Below are positions 32,674 to 44,603 of a stretch of DNA of 64,000 nt, one piece after another. Below the pieces are notes generated by a model, which ran no database searches, was not told where the DNA came from, and saw only the letters and a program-made list of their open reading frames with translations. The first letter of the stretch is position 1. Every line of letters begins with the position of its first letter. The stretch is from Streblospio benedicti (taxonomy: Eukaryota; Annelida; Polychaeta; Spionida; Spionidae): the NCBI GenBank assembly GCA_019095985.1, contig CM032664.1, positions 24,790,611-24,854,610 of the forward strand. Direction: 5' to 3'. Position numbers and translations under genes: made by a program.

Positions 32674-35029
32674 AAATCTGTTATTCATTTATTTCAACAT
32701 GTCATGCTACAAACATAAGAACATGCATTCTTTTTAATCCAAAAACCTTTACATGTAAAAAGATTCCAGTGAAACCACTTACACGTCTAGATTCCACGCG
32801 CACAAGGTCCTATCTACATGACTAAATATCATCTAAAATATACAAATCTACGCCGTTTCATAGGATGAACAAGTCTCAGCTAGTTCTGCTGGCTCCCGTC
32901 ATATTGAAATCTCAGAGCAAAGTTAGCAAACCTCTGTGTAACATTACAAGTACAAAATGTTGAAACCAGAAGCATCATATCAAAACAGAAGGTATCTTAA
33001 CTACCTGAACCATGCACCCCCACCCCACCCCCACCCCCACCCCACCCTTTGTCATCTTCATTAACGATCGTCAAGGCCTAAGCTAATGTGACCTTGAGCA
33101 GTATTTATTGCCTCAATATAAAAAATAGAATGTTTAGGAATTCTAAGGTGAAAACTGGAAAGTTGGTGCATTGTACTGGTCGCCGATTAGGCTAAAGGCA
33201 TACGGCCAATTGTGGCAGAGCATCTGCAAGAATCCGTATCTTCCGTAAGCATATGTGTCCATCCGTAACCCAATACGCAGGATACGGGGCAATTTAAAAC
33301 AGAAATGACTTCGGAAAAAATGTAGTTAGCTATGTTATCTAATATCCCCTGTTCATAGGTCATTCATCGCTGAACTAGACGTACTTTACCTATTCGAATT
33401 GAAACTGGAAGATATGAGAGAATAAATGAAAATGAACGAATTTCTAAATTTGGTAATGACAACAGAATAGAAAATGAATTAGACTTTATTTTTAATCTAT
33501 ATTTCTAGCTATAGGGTTGGGGGGGCACAGCAGAAGGAAGTGGGGATCGCGGAACATATAGTCTATTCTGTGTCTGCTTACAAGGGGTATATGCAGCTGA
33601 GGGAAGGGATATTGTGGGCATTGAATTGGATTATTGCCATATACTCTGTATACGGACGTGATTTATGAGGAACGTGATGGAGGTGTATTTAATCTATTTC
33701 TGACCTGTTTACGGACATAGTGTGTGTGTTTGGGGGGGGGGCGACTGGTGAGAGGGATGGAGGACTGAGGGAAGCACACAGATGCAGGATCATTAATGTA
33801 AAACCGATCTCACCTGTTTCAACCCGAGCAGCGCCATGGCTACAGCCCGCTAGCGTCTTTCATATAATAGTGTTCGTACAGTATTACCCAACCATTAAAT
33901 GATTGAGACCTGAATTCTATATCTCATGGTTCTATTCTTATATTCTCTTCTCTGCTGCGACTTCTTAAATAAATAAACTTACTAAAACAAATAAATTCAA
34001 CAGTGACACAACAGTTTTCAAGGTCTATAGTCTCCTTTTCAATGATAAATTATGGTTCTGTGATATTTCTTCTCAAATGACGTTAGTAAGGTAGTAATAA
34101 TGAACAAACAAAATGTTTGGTTGTGTGAAGGTTTATTTTATAGTCAATGTTCGGTTCTAAAGAATTTTAAATTCTTAAAATACGTGGTCTATATGTGTCA
34201 CTAAAATACATAAAAACTATATCAAGTCTGTAAAATTAGAGATATGTCATTGCCATTCCTAAAAAAACTTTGTAAGCCATTACAATATATGAAATTACAC
34301 ACTTTTTAGTAGTAGCTAATCATTGCAGCCAAGATAAGAGAACCAGAGTCTGTCCAGAAATTATGATTTTCACTCCCATTAACGCAAGTCAATGTCCACG
34401 TGTCTATTCTATCTCTACATGATATTCTTTTCTATGCTGCTATAAAATTAACTTTGTTTTCATGCATCTGTTTATCTTAAGACCTGGATGCCTTAGAATT
34501 TTAATTCTTCGGTTTCAGTTGGGGCTACTTTATCTGCTGCAACACTGGAGATACTGAGATTATGCCAATTTACTGCATAAAAAGTAGTGCATTGATAAAT
34601 AATGATCGCATTATATTGCAGTGGGATTAGTCTTTCCTAAATGTTACACTTGTGTGGTTTTGCTTGCGTCTAGGCCAGGAGCGTCACAAGGAGGAGTGGT
34701 GCAGTGGGTGCGAAGTCACCCCCCACCCCCCACCCCCTTTTTTCAAATCATCCAACCACCGAGCATACGCCTGTGACTTCATGAATTTTGATTCTAAACC
34801 TTTAAAAAATCAGCATATTAATTTATTGTAGTATTGTGCACATTACTATGTTTGCTATGGAAAAATATTTTGTTTGTTTTTAAAATAATTTTGGGAAGTT
34901 ATGAATTATGTGGTAGTATGAATCATCTTTTACTGTAATTACTATGATTGCTTTATTCAGCAGCTTTTCCTTGTGATCACTCAGTCTACGTGTATGTACG
35001 AAATACGAAATACGATAGTTTACTACATC
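32674..35029. other. No gene recognised
   Basis: AT-rich DNA with a CCCCAC-type simple repeat at about 33015-33047 and G or C runs near 33733 and 34720. I see no exon or element here. Confidence 0.45.
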
Positions 35030-37032
35030 CTTAGATCAATGCCCTTGCCACATTTTATTATGTCCCCCTTGGTGTTGTCCCCAAGAAGGACCCAGGTCAG
35101 TTCAGGATCATACATACCTTTCTTTTCCACGCAATAGCTCCGTTAACTCCACTATTGACCCTTCGTTTACACACGTGACTTATGAACTTCTGGATGATTG
35201 TGTTAACGTGTTACTGAAACTGGGACCAGGTTCTCTCATTGCCAAAGCAGACATAAAAATGCGTTCAGAATCATTCCCATTGACCCAAAGGACTATAGAC
35301 TCCTAGGGTTTCAGTGGGCAAGGCAGGTTTTTTTCTATGATAAGGTTCTTCCAATGGGTTGTAGTGTATCTTGTAACATTTTTGAACGCTTTGCATCGGG
35401 TTTACAGTGGATATTAAAAAATAAACTGTCGGTAAAATACTTGTCGCATATATTAGACGATTTCATTTTCTTTGGACCTCCAGATTCAACAACATGCCAA
35501 CTTGCGCTTAATAGTTTCATGGTTTTAGCACAGTCCATAGGTCTTCCTATCAAGCAAGAAAAACAGTGTTACCATCTACATCAGTCTCCCTGCACGGTAT
35601 TTTGGTTAATACACAGGATATGACATTGTCACTTCCACACGACAAGCAAAAGGAGTTGTATCTTAAGTTGACCCAGTTAGCCAAATGTAGAAAGGTCCAG
35701 TTAAAACAACTTCAGTCGGTCTTAGGATCCTTGAATTTTGCATGCAGAGCCATTGTACCGGGTAGGACTTTTTTGCGTAGGTTGATTGACCTTACTTGTG
35801 GAAGCACCAACCCTCAACACTGGATTAAACTCACTAAAGGTGCACGCAGTGACATTAGGATATGGATCGAGTTTTTAGAACATTTCAATGGTAAAGTGAT
35901 GGTGCTTCCCGAAGTTTGGACATCATCAGATGTGCTTCATCTGTTTTCAGATGCTTCAGGTTTGGGGTTCGCAAGTGTGTGGGGCTCACTTTGGATACAA
36001 GGACCGTTTTTACAAAACTGGGATAGGGTCAACATAGCAGTCAAGGAATTGTTGCCAATTGTTTTGGCTGTACACCAATGGGGTCCACAGATGACAAACA
36101 CCAGGATTTTGTTTATGTGTGACAATGAAAGTGTTGTGTTTTGTTTAAATAATCAAACTTCTAAAGATGATATGTTAATGACATTGTTAAGAAAGTTAGT
36201 ACTGGCTGCTTTGAAATTCAATATAGTTTTCAGGGCTAAGCATATACCAGGAAAGTGCAATGTAGTGTGTGATGCCCTCTCTCGTTTTCAATTACAAAAA
36301 GCCCGTGCGTGGGCGCCCTGGCTAGAGACTAAACCTCAGGAGATTGTGGCAGATTGGTGTAGTTGGTTTAGTTAGTTTTGTCACCTACTTTAGGTTTATT
36401 TGTTGACTGTTTGCTTAGCTCCTACATTGTGTAAGTCAAAGTTATTCATTTTTTGCGAGCACGCCTTGGTTGGGGTCTGGTTTGTCGTTTTCTATGTACC
36501 CCAACTAATTATTCAATAAAGTCGTTAGCATCTTGTATGCTAACCGTTAACAACAGTCATCTCTTTTTATTTTCATAATTACGTAGCTAGGCGTGCTCGC
36601 ACATAAGTCACAGTACAAAAATATCATTTTTTATCAAATATAAAAAATTCTTTTTGTAATTTACTTATGTAGTTTGGTTTTGTTGTTGGTCGCATGCGAC
36701 CTAGTTTTAATCTAATTTCGCACGTAACTTTATTTCAATATATGTTAGTAATACATTGGTCACTTCCGGTCTTAACCGGTTAGCTGCAATCTCTTTGTGT
36801 GTGAACGGCAAGACAGGCAACACGTGAATTTGCCTCCATCTTCCCCACCGCCACCCTATTAATTTGTGCGTTTTAGTTTAATTTGAGTGTAATTTATTAT
36901 CTATTGTATTCATATTTTCCCATGTATTCTATTTGTACACATGTGTCGTTTTTTTTATTTTCTATGTACCCCAACTAATTATTCAATAAAGTCGTTAGCA
37001 TCTTGTATGCCTAACCGTTAACAACAGTCATC
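35030..37032 (+). mobile_element. DIRS-group retroelement fossil (DIRS/Ngaro-like), broken
   Basis: A reverse-transcriptase region lies at about 35.05-35.6 kb (PLGVVPKKDPGQFRIIH, a FILDDF-like catalytic site). It is followed by an RNase H region at about 35.9-36.3 kb (LFSDASGLGFA, MCDNESVV, KHIPGKCNVVCDALSRF). The DALSRFQ end of RNase H and the repeat layout favour the tyrosine-recombinase retroelements over Gypsy. Gag and recombinase are not recognisable. The element is 5'-incomplete and broken, with at least two breaks. The close match of its 3' repeats suggests moderate and not great age. Confidence 0.7.
36495..37032 (+). repeat. 3' terminal repeats of the DIRS-like fossil
   Basis: A segment of about 68 bases with an AATAAA signal (TTCAATAAAGTCGTTAGC) occurs at 36495-36562 and again at 36961-37032, almost identical. 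The sequence between them would be the internal half of a split direct repeat, as DIRS/Ngaro elements carry at their 3' end. A 13-base inverted pair, TGCGAGCACGCCT (36454-36466) and its complement (36589-36601), flanks the first copy. Confidence 0.65.
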
Positions 37033-37049
37033 ATATATGGTCCATTTTG

Positions 37050-37920
37050 GACATTTTCTGCAGTATCTTTATTATTGCGCGGATGGACACATTTAAACTT
37101 GGTACAATAGTTACATGCCTACAGGCCATCACACGGATTCAATTTTGGCACTTTGCCAAATTAAGCGTGATTTCCAGACGGCAATTTTTGATAATTTTTG
37201 CCATTTTCTTCAATAGTTTCAATTCAGCTTGAACCATGAGTTCCAAATTTTGATACACTGCTTATATACCTAGTGCCAATCATCAGTGTCCAATTTTGGC
37301 ACTTTGCCAATTAAAGTGTTCTCTCCAGAAGGCCATTAGCGGTCAATTTCGCCATGTTTAGCTTGACACATGATTTTCGTATTTCATACAATATTATGGG
37401 AGTGGTGACCACCACCTATATAAAACTTTGGCCCTTTGTTAACTAAATGAAAAGTGCTCAGAGAGCACAGCATTGTGTAGCAGTGTATAGACATTTTAAG
37501 TTGTTTATTGCTACTTTCTTCAATACTTTCAATACAGTTTGAACGATGACCTCCAAATTTAATTCTATGTTCACATGGATAGTGACAATCAAATGTATTC
37601 ATCTTTGGCACTTTGCCAATTAATGTATGCCGTTTTTGTACCATATTCATCATTTTATCAATAGTATCAATGCCTTTGAAGAAAATGTCTTCAAACTTGG
37701 TTCACTGTTTCCATTCATCGAGACCATCATGAGTTCTCAATTTTTGCTATTTGCCAAGTAAAGTATAGGTTCCAGGTAGCCATTTTAATTCTTTTAAAGA
37801 CCTCATTATTTCTGAATTTCCACTTGAACTACAACCTTCATGCTTATGGAATATTTTAATCTCCCATATGTCAACGTTGTTCTAGCGACGCTGTGTTCTT
37901 TGAACATTTTTGATCTACTT
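37050..37920 (+). repeat. Degenerate tandem array of about 155-bp units
   Basis: TTTGGCACTTTGCCAA-type sequence recurs near 37141, 37292 and 37602, with weaker copies near 37428 and 37738. Each is followed by a CCAGA-GG-CC stretch and TTTGCCAT. The array closes with GTTCTAGCGACGCTGTG at about 37874. A single related copy is in receptor intron 5. The function is unknown, and I see no open frame. Confidence 0.6.
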
Positions 37921-38766
37921 ATCATAGTTCTTTGTACTACCTTGTTTGAACATAATTATATTGTTCACAGTAATATTATATAATAATATTAGCCTATAAC
38001 AAGGCCTTTAAATGATCTGACATGAAGGCCTATTCTAAAAGTTTCTCTATGATGCAAATCTTGCTAAATGTTTTGCAAAATTGACGTCATCACACAAAAG
38101 CACGTGGCTTGTATTTTTAGAATCGCAATCTATTTTCAGAGCAGCTGTATAGCTGCTGTCCTTGTGTATTTTCTCGTTTAAGCATGTGGTACTCTTTATT
38201 TGTAATGGGGAAGCTTTGATCAAGATGACATACTTAATGTATTGGCTAATCCTTACCTGGAAAGCATGCTGCTGCTTCTGCAGATGTTGCAAGTGAACCC
38301 TCCTGTTTTAAAGGCTATAACAGGCCGAGGTTGCATATTTAATAGCCAAGGACTTGTTAGGGTTTTGTAAAAGACCCTATATCTATTAGAGCTAGAGGCT
38401 GTCACAATTGTATTGGTCTTCATCTTTGCACTGGATATATGGTTTACAAGAGCGGTTTTTTAAATAGTAGAAGTAACAGCTATTAGATATAAGGTCTTTT
38501 GAAAGACTATATAATATGTATATTTATGTTTATATATTTCTTGTGTATTGACATGTATTCATTCATATAATTAGATTTTATACGAGACATTTAAGCCAAT
38601 TAGACTGGTTGGTATAATGTCCTTTCTGTAAATACGGGTTCATAAGTTCATGATTTGCACAGATGCCAATAAAGAAATGCAATACATTACAAATGCGTTA
38701 ACATTCGCATTTATGCCGCTGCAGTTTTGAAATTTTGAAAACTTTGCTGTGGTTTAAATGTACGCT
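37921..38766. other. No gene recognised
   Basis: AT-rich sequence without supportable features. Confidence 0.4.
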
Positions 38767-38770
38767 TTAA

Positions 38771-39097
38771 ACCCGCTTTACACTTGAGCGATCATGAGCG
38801 AACTCGTGCAACGCATCTGCACGTATTATGTCACGTCGTCAACTTTGGCGTATTGTCGCGTCATTGAACCTAGTAAAAATGCATGGTACGACAAGTTGCT
38901 GAGGCAAACGCAGTGTTACTTATATGTGCGAATGTTCTGCGATCCGTAGTCGCAGAATAACTAGTTGAAGCAAACTTTAAACAAACTGAATGTTCGTTCA
39001 AAATTTTTGAACATGTTCAACATTTCCTGATGAATTTGCCAGTTCGCCAGTGCACGTAGAGCTACGTAGGTGGAATTCGCTATAGTGTAAAGCGGGT
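38771..39097 (+). mobile_element. TTAA-targeted MITE (piggyBac-type target), 327 bp
   Basis: Inverted ends ACCCGCTTTACACT lie directly inside TTAA on both sides (38767-38770 and 39098-39101). The bases beyond TTAA differ, which fixes the boundary. TTAA targets are the mark of piggyBac transposases. There is no frame inside. Degraded relatives are at 27545-27780 and 53985-54300, both reversed. Confidence 0.72.
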
Positions 39098-39364
39098 TTA
39101 ACTCTTGTGCAAGGTTCGTATACTCATATGCTAGGATCTAAATTATCCGCACGCATTCATATATATTTGTAACTTAATCGGATCCGCAGTCATATTCATA
39201 CAATTCATATCATTTTCCTGGTGTATAGAATAAAGACATACTTTTCAAATCATTAGAACACTAAGAAAGCCCATACAAAATACAATGAAATCTATTAAAG
39301 TAAAAATGGACATACATGTTATGCTAAACATATATGTAATTCCTAATAAAAGATGATTTACCAT

Positions 39365-39520
39365 GAAATTCACCAGGCCGTGAATTTCTTCAAAACCTAT
39401 TCTAACGAAGTACGTGGACACCGCTTGGACACCACGGTTATTATCACTAATAGAATTACAATACAGTACAACTACTCTACATGATCACACGACGTTCTAC
39501 TGTATGTGCTGTGCACAGGG
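39365..39520 (+). repeat. Dispersed repeat D, copy 2
   Basis: Diverged partner of 31180-31330. It carries an extra GGACACC pair in the middle. Confidence 0.6.
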
Positions 39521-40594
39521 GTCAAATATAAACAAGATTATCGCATAAAGTAACACATAGATATTATGTTTGTGCTATTATCCATATTAAGAGACTCGCG
39601 TGTATAAAATGACCATATCTTAAAGAGGAAATCTTCATGCCTGCTTAATTAGCTATATGCTCTTCCACCCAAAAGTCATCGATCCATAGCAGGCGGAGGC
39701 GGAGCCAAAACGCCAATACCGGTATATGTGGCCGCAACCGACTTTTGGCTTTTATTCCTGTACCCACCACCGAAGTGCTCTAAAGTCAATTTGAAATTGG
39801 CAACATGTATTCGCAAAAATATAGGATTAATTCTAAGGTTTGCTAATTGTGATTTCTAAGAGTTTGCTCAAACTTATGGTAGATTTGCAAGATACGTTTT
39901 AATCAGTCAACAGTCAATTTCAATTATTATGAAATGTTATGCAAAGGAAAAAAATCGGGGGATAAGAAAATGTGTTACTTACTCTTAAGTAATCTCTATG
40001 CATTGAAACATGTAGGAATATTTGTTTCTAAGATTTTCAACATTTATAGTAGATATTACTAATATATAGCTGGCTCTTATTATCCCCGTGAAAATAGAAA
40101 CTACATGTATGTGGAGATGTAAAAAAGAATTTGCCAGGAAGCAATAAGCTAGGTACATGTTGGAAGGGATGCATTAACATGTTTTCGCCACACGGGGATT
40201 GGGGTTATCTCCTATGTGTAGCAGTTGATCAATGTTGCAGTAAATGTTCTATAATCACGATAGTAAAACAACAATCTTTAGCTATGATATCCTGATAACA
40301 TCATATAATTTTAAAGACGGTCATATGTAATGTTTTTATTATTTAACATATTTCCACGAGTATTGATGCTAATGTGACATTAAAATTTGAAAAAAAAAAT
40401 TGTTTCATAATTTCAAAGGTAACATGTGCTGTCTTTCGCCTTATCAAAGTGTGTCTTTCATTTTCACTGAGTAATAAAAGTTAAGGCACGTACTAAGGAT
40501 GTGTGAAGTAAGTTTTCTGAACTATTTTCCGAGCATCTAAGTTTGCATTATGACTAACAATTATTTATACATTTATATTGTCATTGCAATACAG
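39521..40594. other. Upstream region or 5' intron of the aminotransferase gene
   Basis: The gene needs a start codon upstream of its first recognised exon, so this may be intron. I could not pick out the first exon or a promoter. Confidence 0.4.
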
Positions 40595-40724
40595 AAAGAG
40601 AATCACAAGAAAGAGAGGTCACCAGAATCTCAGTTTCCCAATGGAATGACCGGCTTTGCCTGGTTGTATGATAATCTGATCGGAAAAGATGCCACATTCA
40701 AAGGACCATTCGGACACAGGCCAA
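40595..40724 (+). CDS. Aminotransferase exon 1 of those found
   Basis: Acceptor CAG at 40592-40594 and donor GTAACC. It contains GFAWLYDNLIGKDATFKGPF, which corresponds to the N-terminal segment of class V enzymes of this subgroup. The frame stays open upstream to an ATG at 40550, so a start there is a weaker alternative to an unseen exon. Confidence 0.85.
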
Positions 40725-43700
40725 GTAACCATTTTATGATTAATTTAAAACATCGATTATCAAGGCTAAAGTGTAAGAGAGAATGTTATGGTTTAAATGC
40801 ATATTGTGTCTTTGTCATGTTGTGGTTACATGTATATATTCTGTAGCTTACGTTGTAAATAATTACTGGGTATTTGGCTGATTAGATATGTACATGTAGA
40901 AGAAAAGAACATAAATTGACATGAGCAATGTATTGTCTAAGATCTTATACTTAATTTCAGCTTCATCTCTGTTTCAAAAAGTGGTAGAGGTCTTGCAGAG
41001 CTTATGTATAGGAATAACTTACTCTATGAAAGCTATCTTATGTTTGTACCTTTTAATGTGATGAAATTTGAGTAGTATTTATTTTCCATTCTTTATTTTC
41101 AGTCACATACTGTGATTATACCGCATCTGCAAGGTAGGCAATCATATTTATTTATAATTAATGTTTTACTTTTTTTATTTCCCTTGCTTCACTGTATTTG
41201 TTTTTCGCTTGATGGGGTTGAGATGATGAGCTTGACCTCTACGGGCTTCAAGATTTGATCAGTGCTGCTAGCCAAACGATTACTACAGATGGATTAAAAT
41301 TCAACCCCGCTAAAACAAAATGTTCAGAATATGGTATTGATATCCATTACCCAAACCCACTCTGGACATAGGCGAAACTGGGTGAGTTTGTAGCATGACT
41401 TTTTTTATCGGGTGAATTCTTGTGGCTTATCACGGCGAGCCCGAAGGTAAAGTTGTACTCCCGAAAATGCCAAACCCTACCCATAGCCGGGTACCCGGTG
41501 TACATATCCGGATCCTAATAAAGCTATTATTGGTTTCCAGAATGACTCAAAGCATATGACAAACACACAGAGTAACCTTCAATTAAGTCCACCTCCATGT
41601 AGTGGTCGTTTCTATTGAACATCTCTATGTAGTGAACACCGCTATTGACCATCTCTATGTAGTGACCACCTCTATTACACAGTGCAAGATCCATTTTGCA
41701 GACCCCCAAACCTTGGTAGATAGACCACAAATAATGTCCTTTAAGAAAATTACCTATATATTAACCCCAATTTAGACCGGCCTCTATGTGGTCTTAAAAG
41801 AGAGTTTCTATTATAGTGTAGCTTCTACATTTGTATAAGGGATCAAAACATAAACATATACTGCCATAAAAGAATCTGGTCACGGAATATCTAAAATTGA
41901 TTTGGGCCCTCCATTTGGCAAGCACGTTAATTGTTTAGATACCATATTGACCTCACATTGTCATGGCCTATGACTCCAGTCACGTGGTGGTGTTATCTCT
42001 CTTGCTGGTTTTTGACTGTCTAAAATAGAGGCCAGAATCATCACTCTGGTTGTATTTCAGATAACCATCTTGGTAATTCGGGTTTTTGGTCTTGGAAAAC
42101 ATCATTAAATGGACATAAATGTGAACATTCTTGTCTATATGATTATAATTACAAAATAAAACTAAATTGTGTTCTAAAACGAGTTAAATGAATGTCCGTA
42201 TCTTTTTAAAATTTGGCTGCAATTGTATCAGAAAGAGGTTGATGCTTTGCTAAAGCAATGGGTTTGAACAAATAACATGTATTTCACAACATTTGGGGTA
42301 GCACACGTCGAAACTCATCCAAACGCATAGAAAATCATATTACATTACAATGGACTGAAGACACTAACAAAACATGAAGCAAAAGGAAAAAGGTGACTTC
42401 CGATGATCTTGATGTAAAATTTAAATCACCAATTGGGGTTAGTTTCTGCATACAACCGCATTATGTGTTACTGCAAAGAAGATTGAATGGGCATTTCAAC
42501 ACCAAAAAAGACAGTGATACTGGTGTGCTATATACCAAATAAGAATCATACTAAGTGGATGAAAAGACAACACAATGAGAATAATCCATATTATTGTAGT
42601 AGTGTTCATAAATGCACATGCAATTGAGTGGGGGCGCAGGAGTAACACGCCCCCTCCCCCATTTCCCACCAAAGTATTTCAATTTTAAATTTATTTACAT
42701 ATACGCTGTGGATCGCGCATACAACATCAATGAGATCTATTCAGCACCCCCCCCCCCTTTCCCAAAGACATCTGCCAATATAAATAGCATTCAAATGCAC
42801 TTTTCAGACCTGTTAGATACATTGAAGATTTCATCAGTGACCATGTCCTGCCTTTCTATGCCAACACTCACACAGCAACATCCATGTGTGGACTACAGAC
42901 CTCGAGGTTTAGAGAGGAGGCAAGGTAATATCACAGACTTTTCGCATTTATGATCAGTACCTATGATCATGCCAGTGCAAATATAAGGTAGTCATTTATC
43001 ATATTCACTTCCTCCCGTAGCTGAATTTAAGACAATATATGTCAAGGTTAAAGTATAGACATACTGTGATTTCTATCTTAATATCTTTCCCTTCAACATT
43101 TGCCATTCAATGTGTCCAGGAATGATAGATTTCGCAGACATTCAGACAAGGTTACTTCGATAATTAACTACAGCTTAGCATGATTCTGTGGGCACATCAT
43201 TATTTACGCTGGGTCCAGTGTAACCTGTTCCTTTGGTAATTTCATTTGTATTTGAAATATACTTGGGAGCCTTTATTTGATTGCGCTTTTACCTGGTTTT
43301 CTCATACCATGTCAAACTATATGTAAAACTATAAATGCCATCATGTATACAGGCCTTCAGTGTGCTGTGCACTATATTGTGATCATAACTGCCATCCCCA
43401 ACCCTAATGAGATCAGAAAGATGTCAGTGAATTACAATAATGTCCAAAGGCCTTTACACAAACATGGCCCAATTTCACCTGGATCAGGGATCACGATCTA
43501 TACCCCAATACATTCTACACATAACTCTGACCGGAGTAGAGGTTACCTTCTTCAAAAAGTTGGCACGTGAAACAAGTTGCTTTGTATTTGAATATAATCA
43601 CTTTTTGTGTTGTTTTAGACAAATGATAAAGTCATGTGTCAATGGCACTGACGAGGACGTGGTGATATTTACGGGTGCCGGCGTCACTGGCTGCTTCCAC

Positions 43701-44568
43701 AAGATCATCTCTGTCCTGCAACTCAATGACCCGAACGTTGCCAAAAATACGGTACCACATTTTTTGTTTATTTCCTTAATTGCATTTCCCCCACCAACAT
43801 ACCTTATATTTTTTGCATTCGCTGTCCTATAGGTTCCGTCACATCCATGATGATGTTCATGCTGACCCATGCTGAGCATTAAGATAAATCAATACGCAAC
43901 ATAATATACTTATGCATCGTAATTGCAGGTTGTTATTGTGGGACCATACGAGCACCATTCCAACATTCTGCCGTGGCGGCATCTAGGTGTCACGCTCCAT
44001 GCAATCCAGGACAGAGACGATGGGATGGTGGATATCGCCCAGCTGGAAAACAGACTAAAGGTAGAACGCAGTGGCCCACAATCCTTTGACTGAATAGAGA
44101 TGGATCCCATACATTCATATTTGTTTATTTGTTACTAATATCTACATCAGAATCTACATTTATATGATAAGTATACAAGCAAACTCTAATTGTCACCAGG
44201 AAGGGACATTAAATTCGTATGCATGTAATTGTTTTTCTTTTATGTTACACCCGTGGGGAGATCAATTTCCCACCAACTTTGATATTCCTATTATTTTGCC
44301 ATGATTATTTTCAGTCACATGTTGGATCAGGGAAAAGGATGATCGTGTCCATGTCGGCTGCCAGTAACGTAACGGGGATTCTAGCTGATGTGGAAGAAAT
44401 CACAAGAATCACGCACAAGTACGGAGCACTGTCATTCTGGGACTATGCCACGGCGGGTAAGGGCTTGCTGAGTACTGTGTAATATTACACGCCAGGTAAC
44501 AACAACAACAACCACAACAACCACCACCACCGCCGCCGCCAACGCCCCCTCCCCCGCCGCCGCCGCCG

Positions 44569-44603
<35 letters not shown>

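Noticed and set aside
35566-36375. Host RNase H gene
   Set aside because: The DALSRF end and the preceding reverse transcriptase show that it is part of a retroelement fossil.
40550-40594. ATG at 40550 as the aminotransferase start
   Set aside because: The frame is open, but the 15 residues are hydrophobic and unlike the family, and a good acceptor CAG sits at the start of the conserved part; an unseen upstream exon is more likely. Kept only as a weak alternative.
41590-41679. CRISPR-like array
   Set aside because: Three adjacent 30-bp units without spacers in a eukaryotic intron are a tandem repeat.
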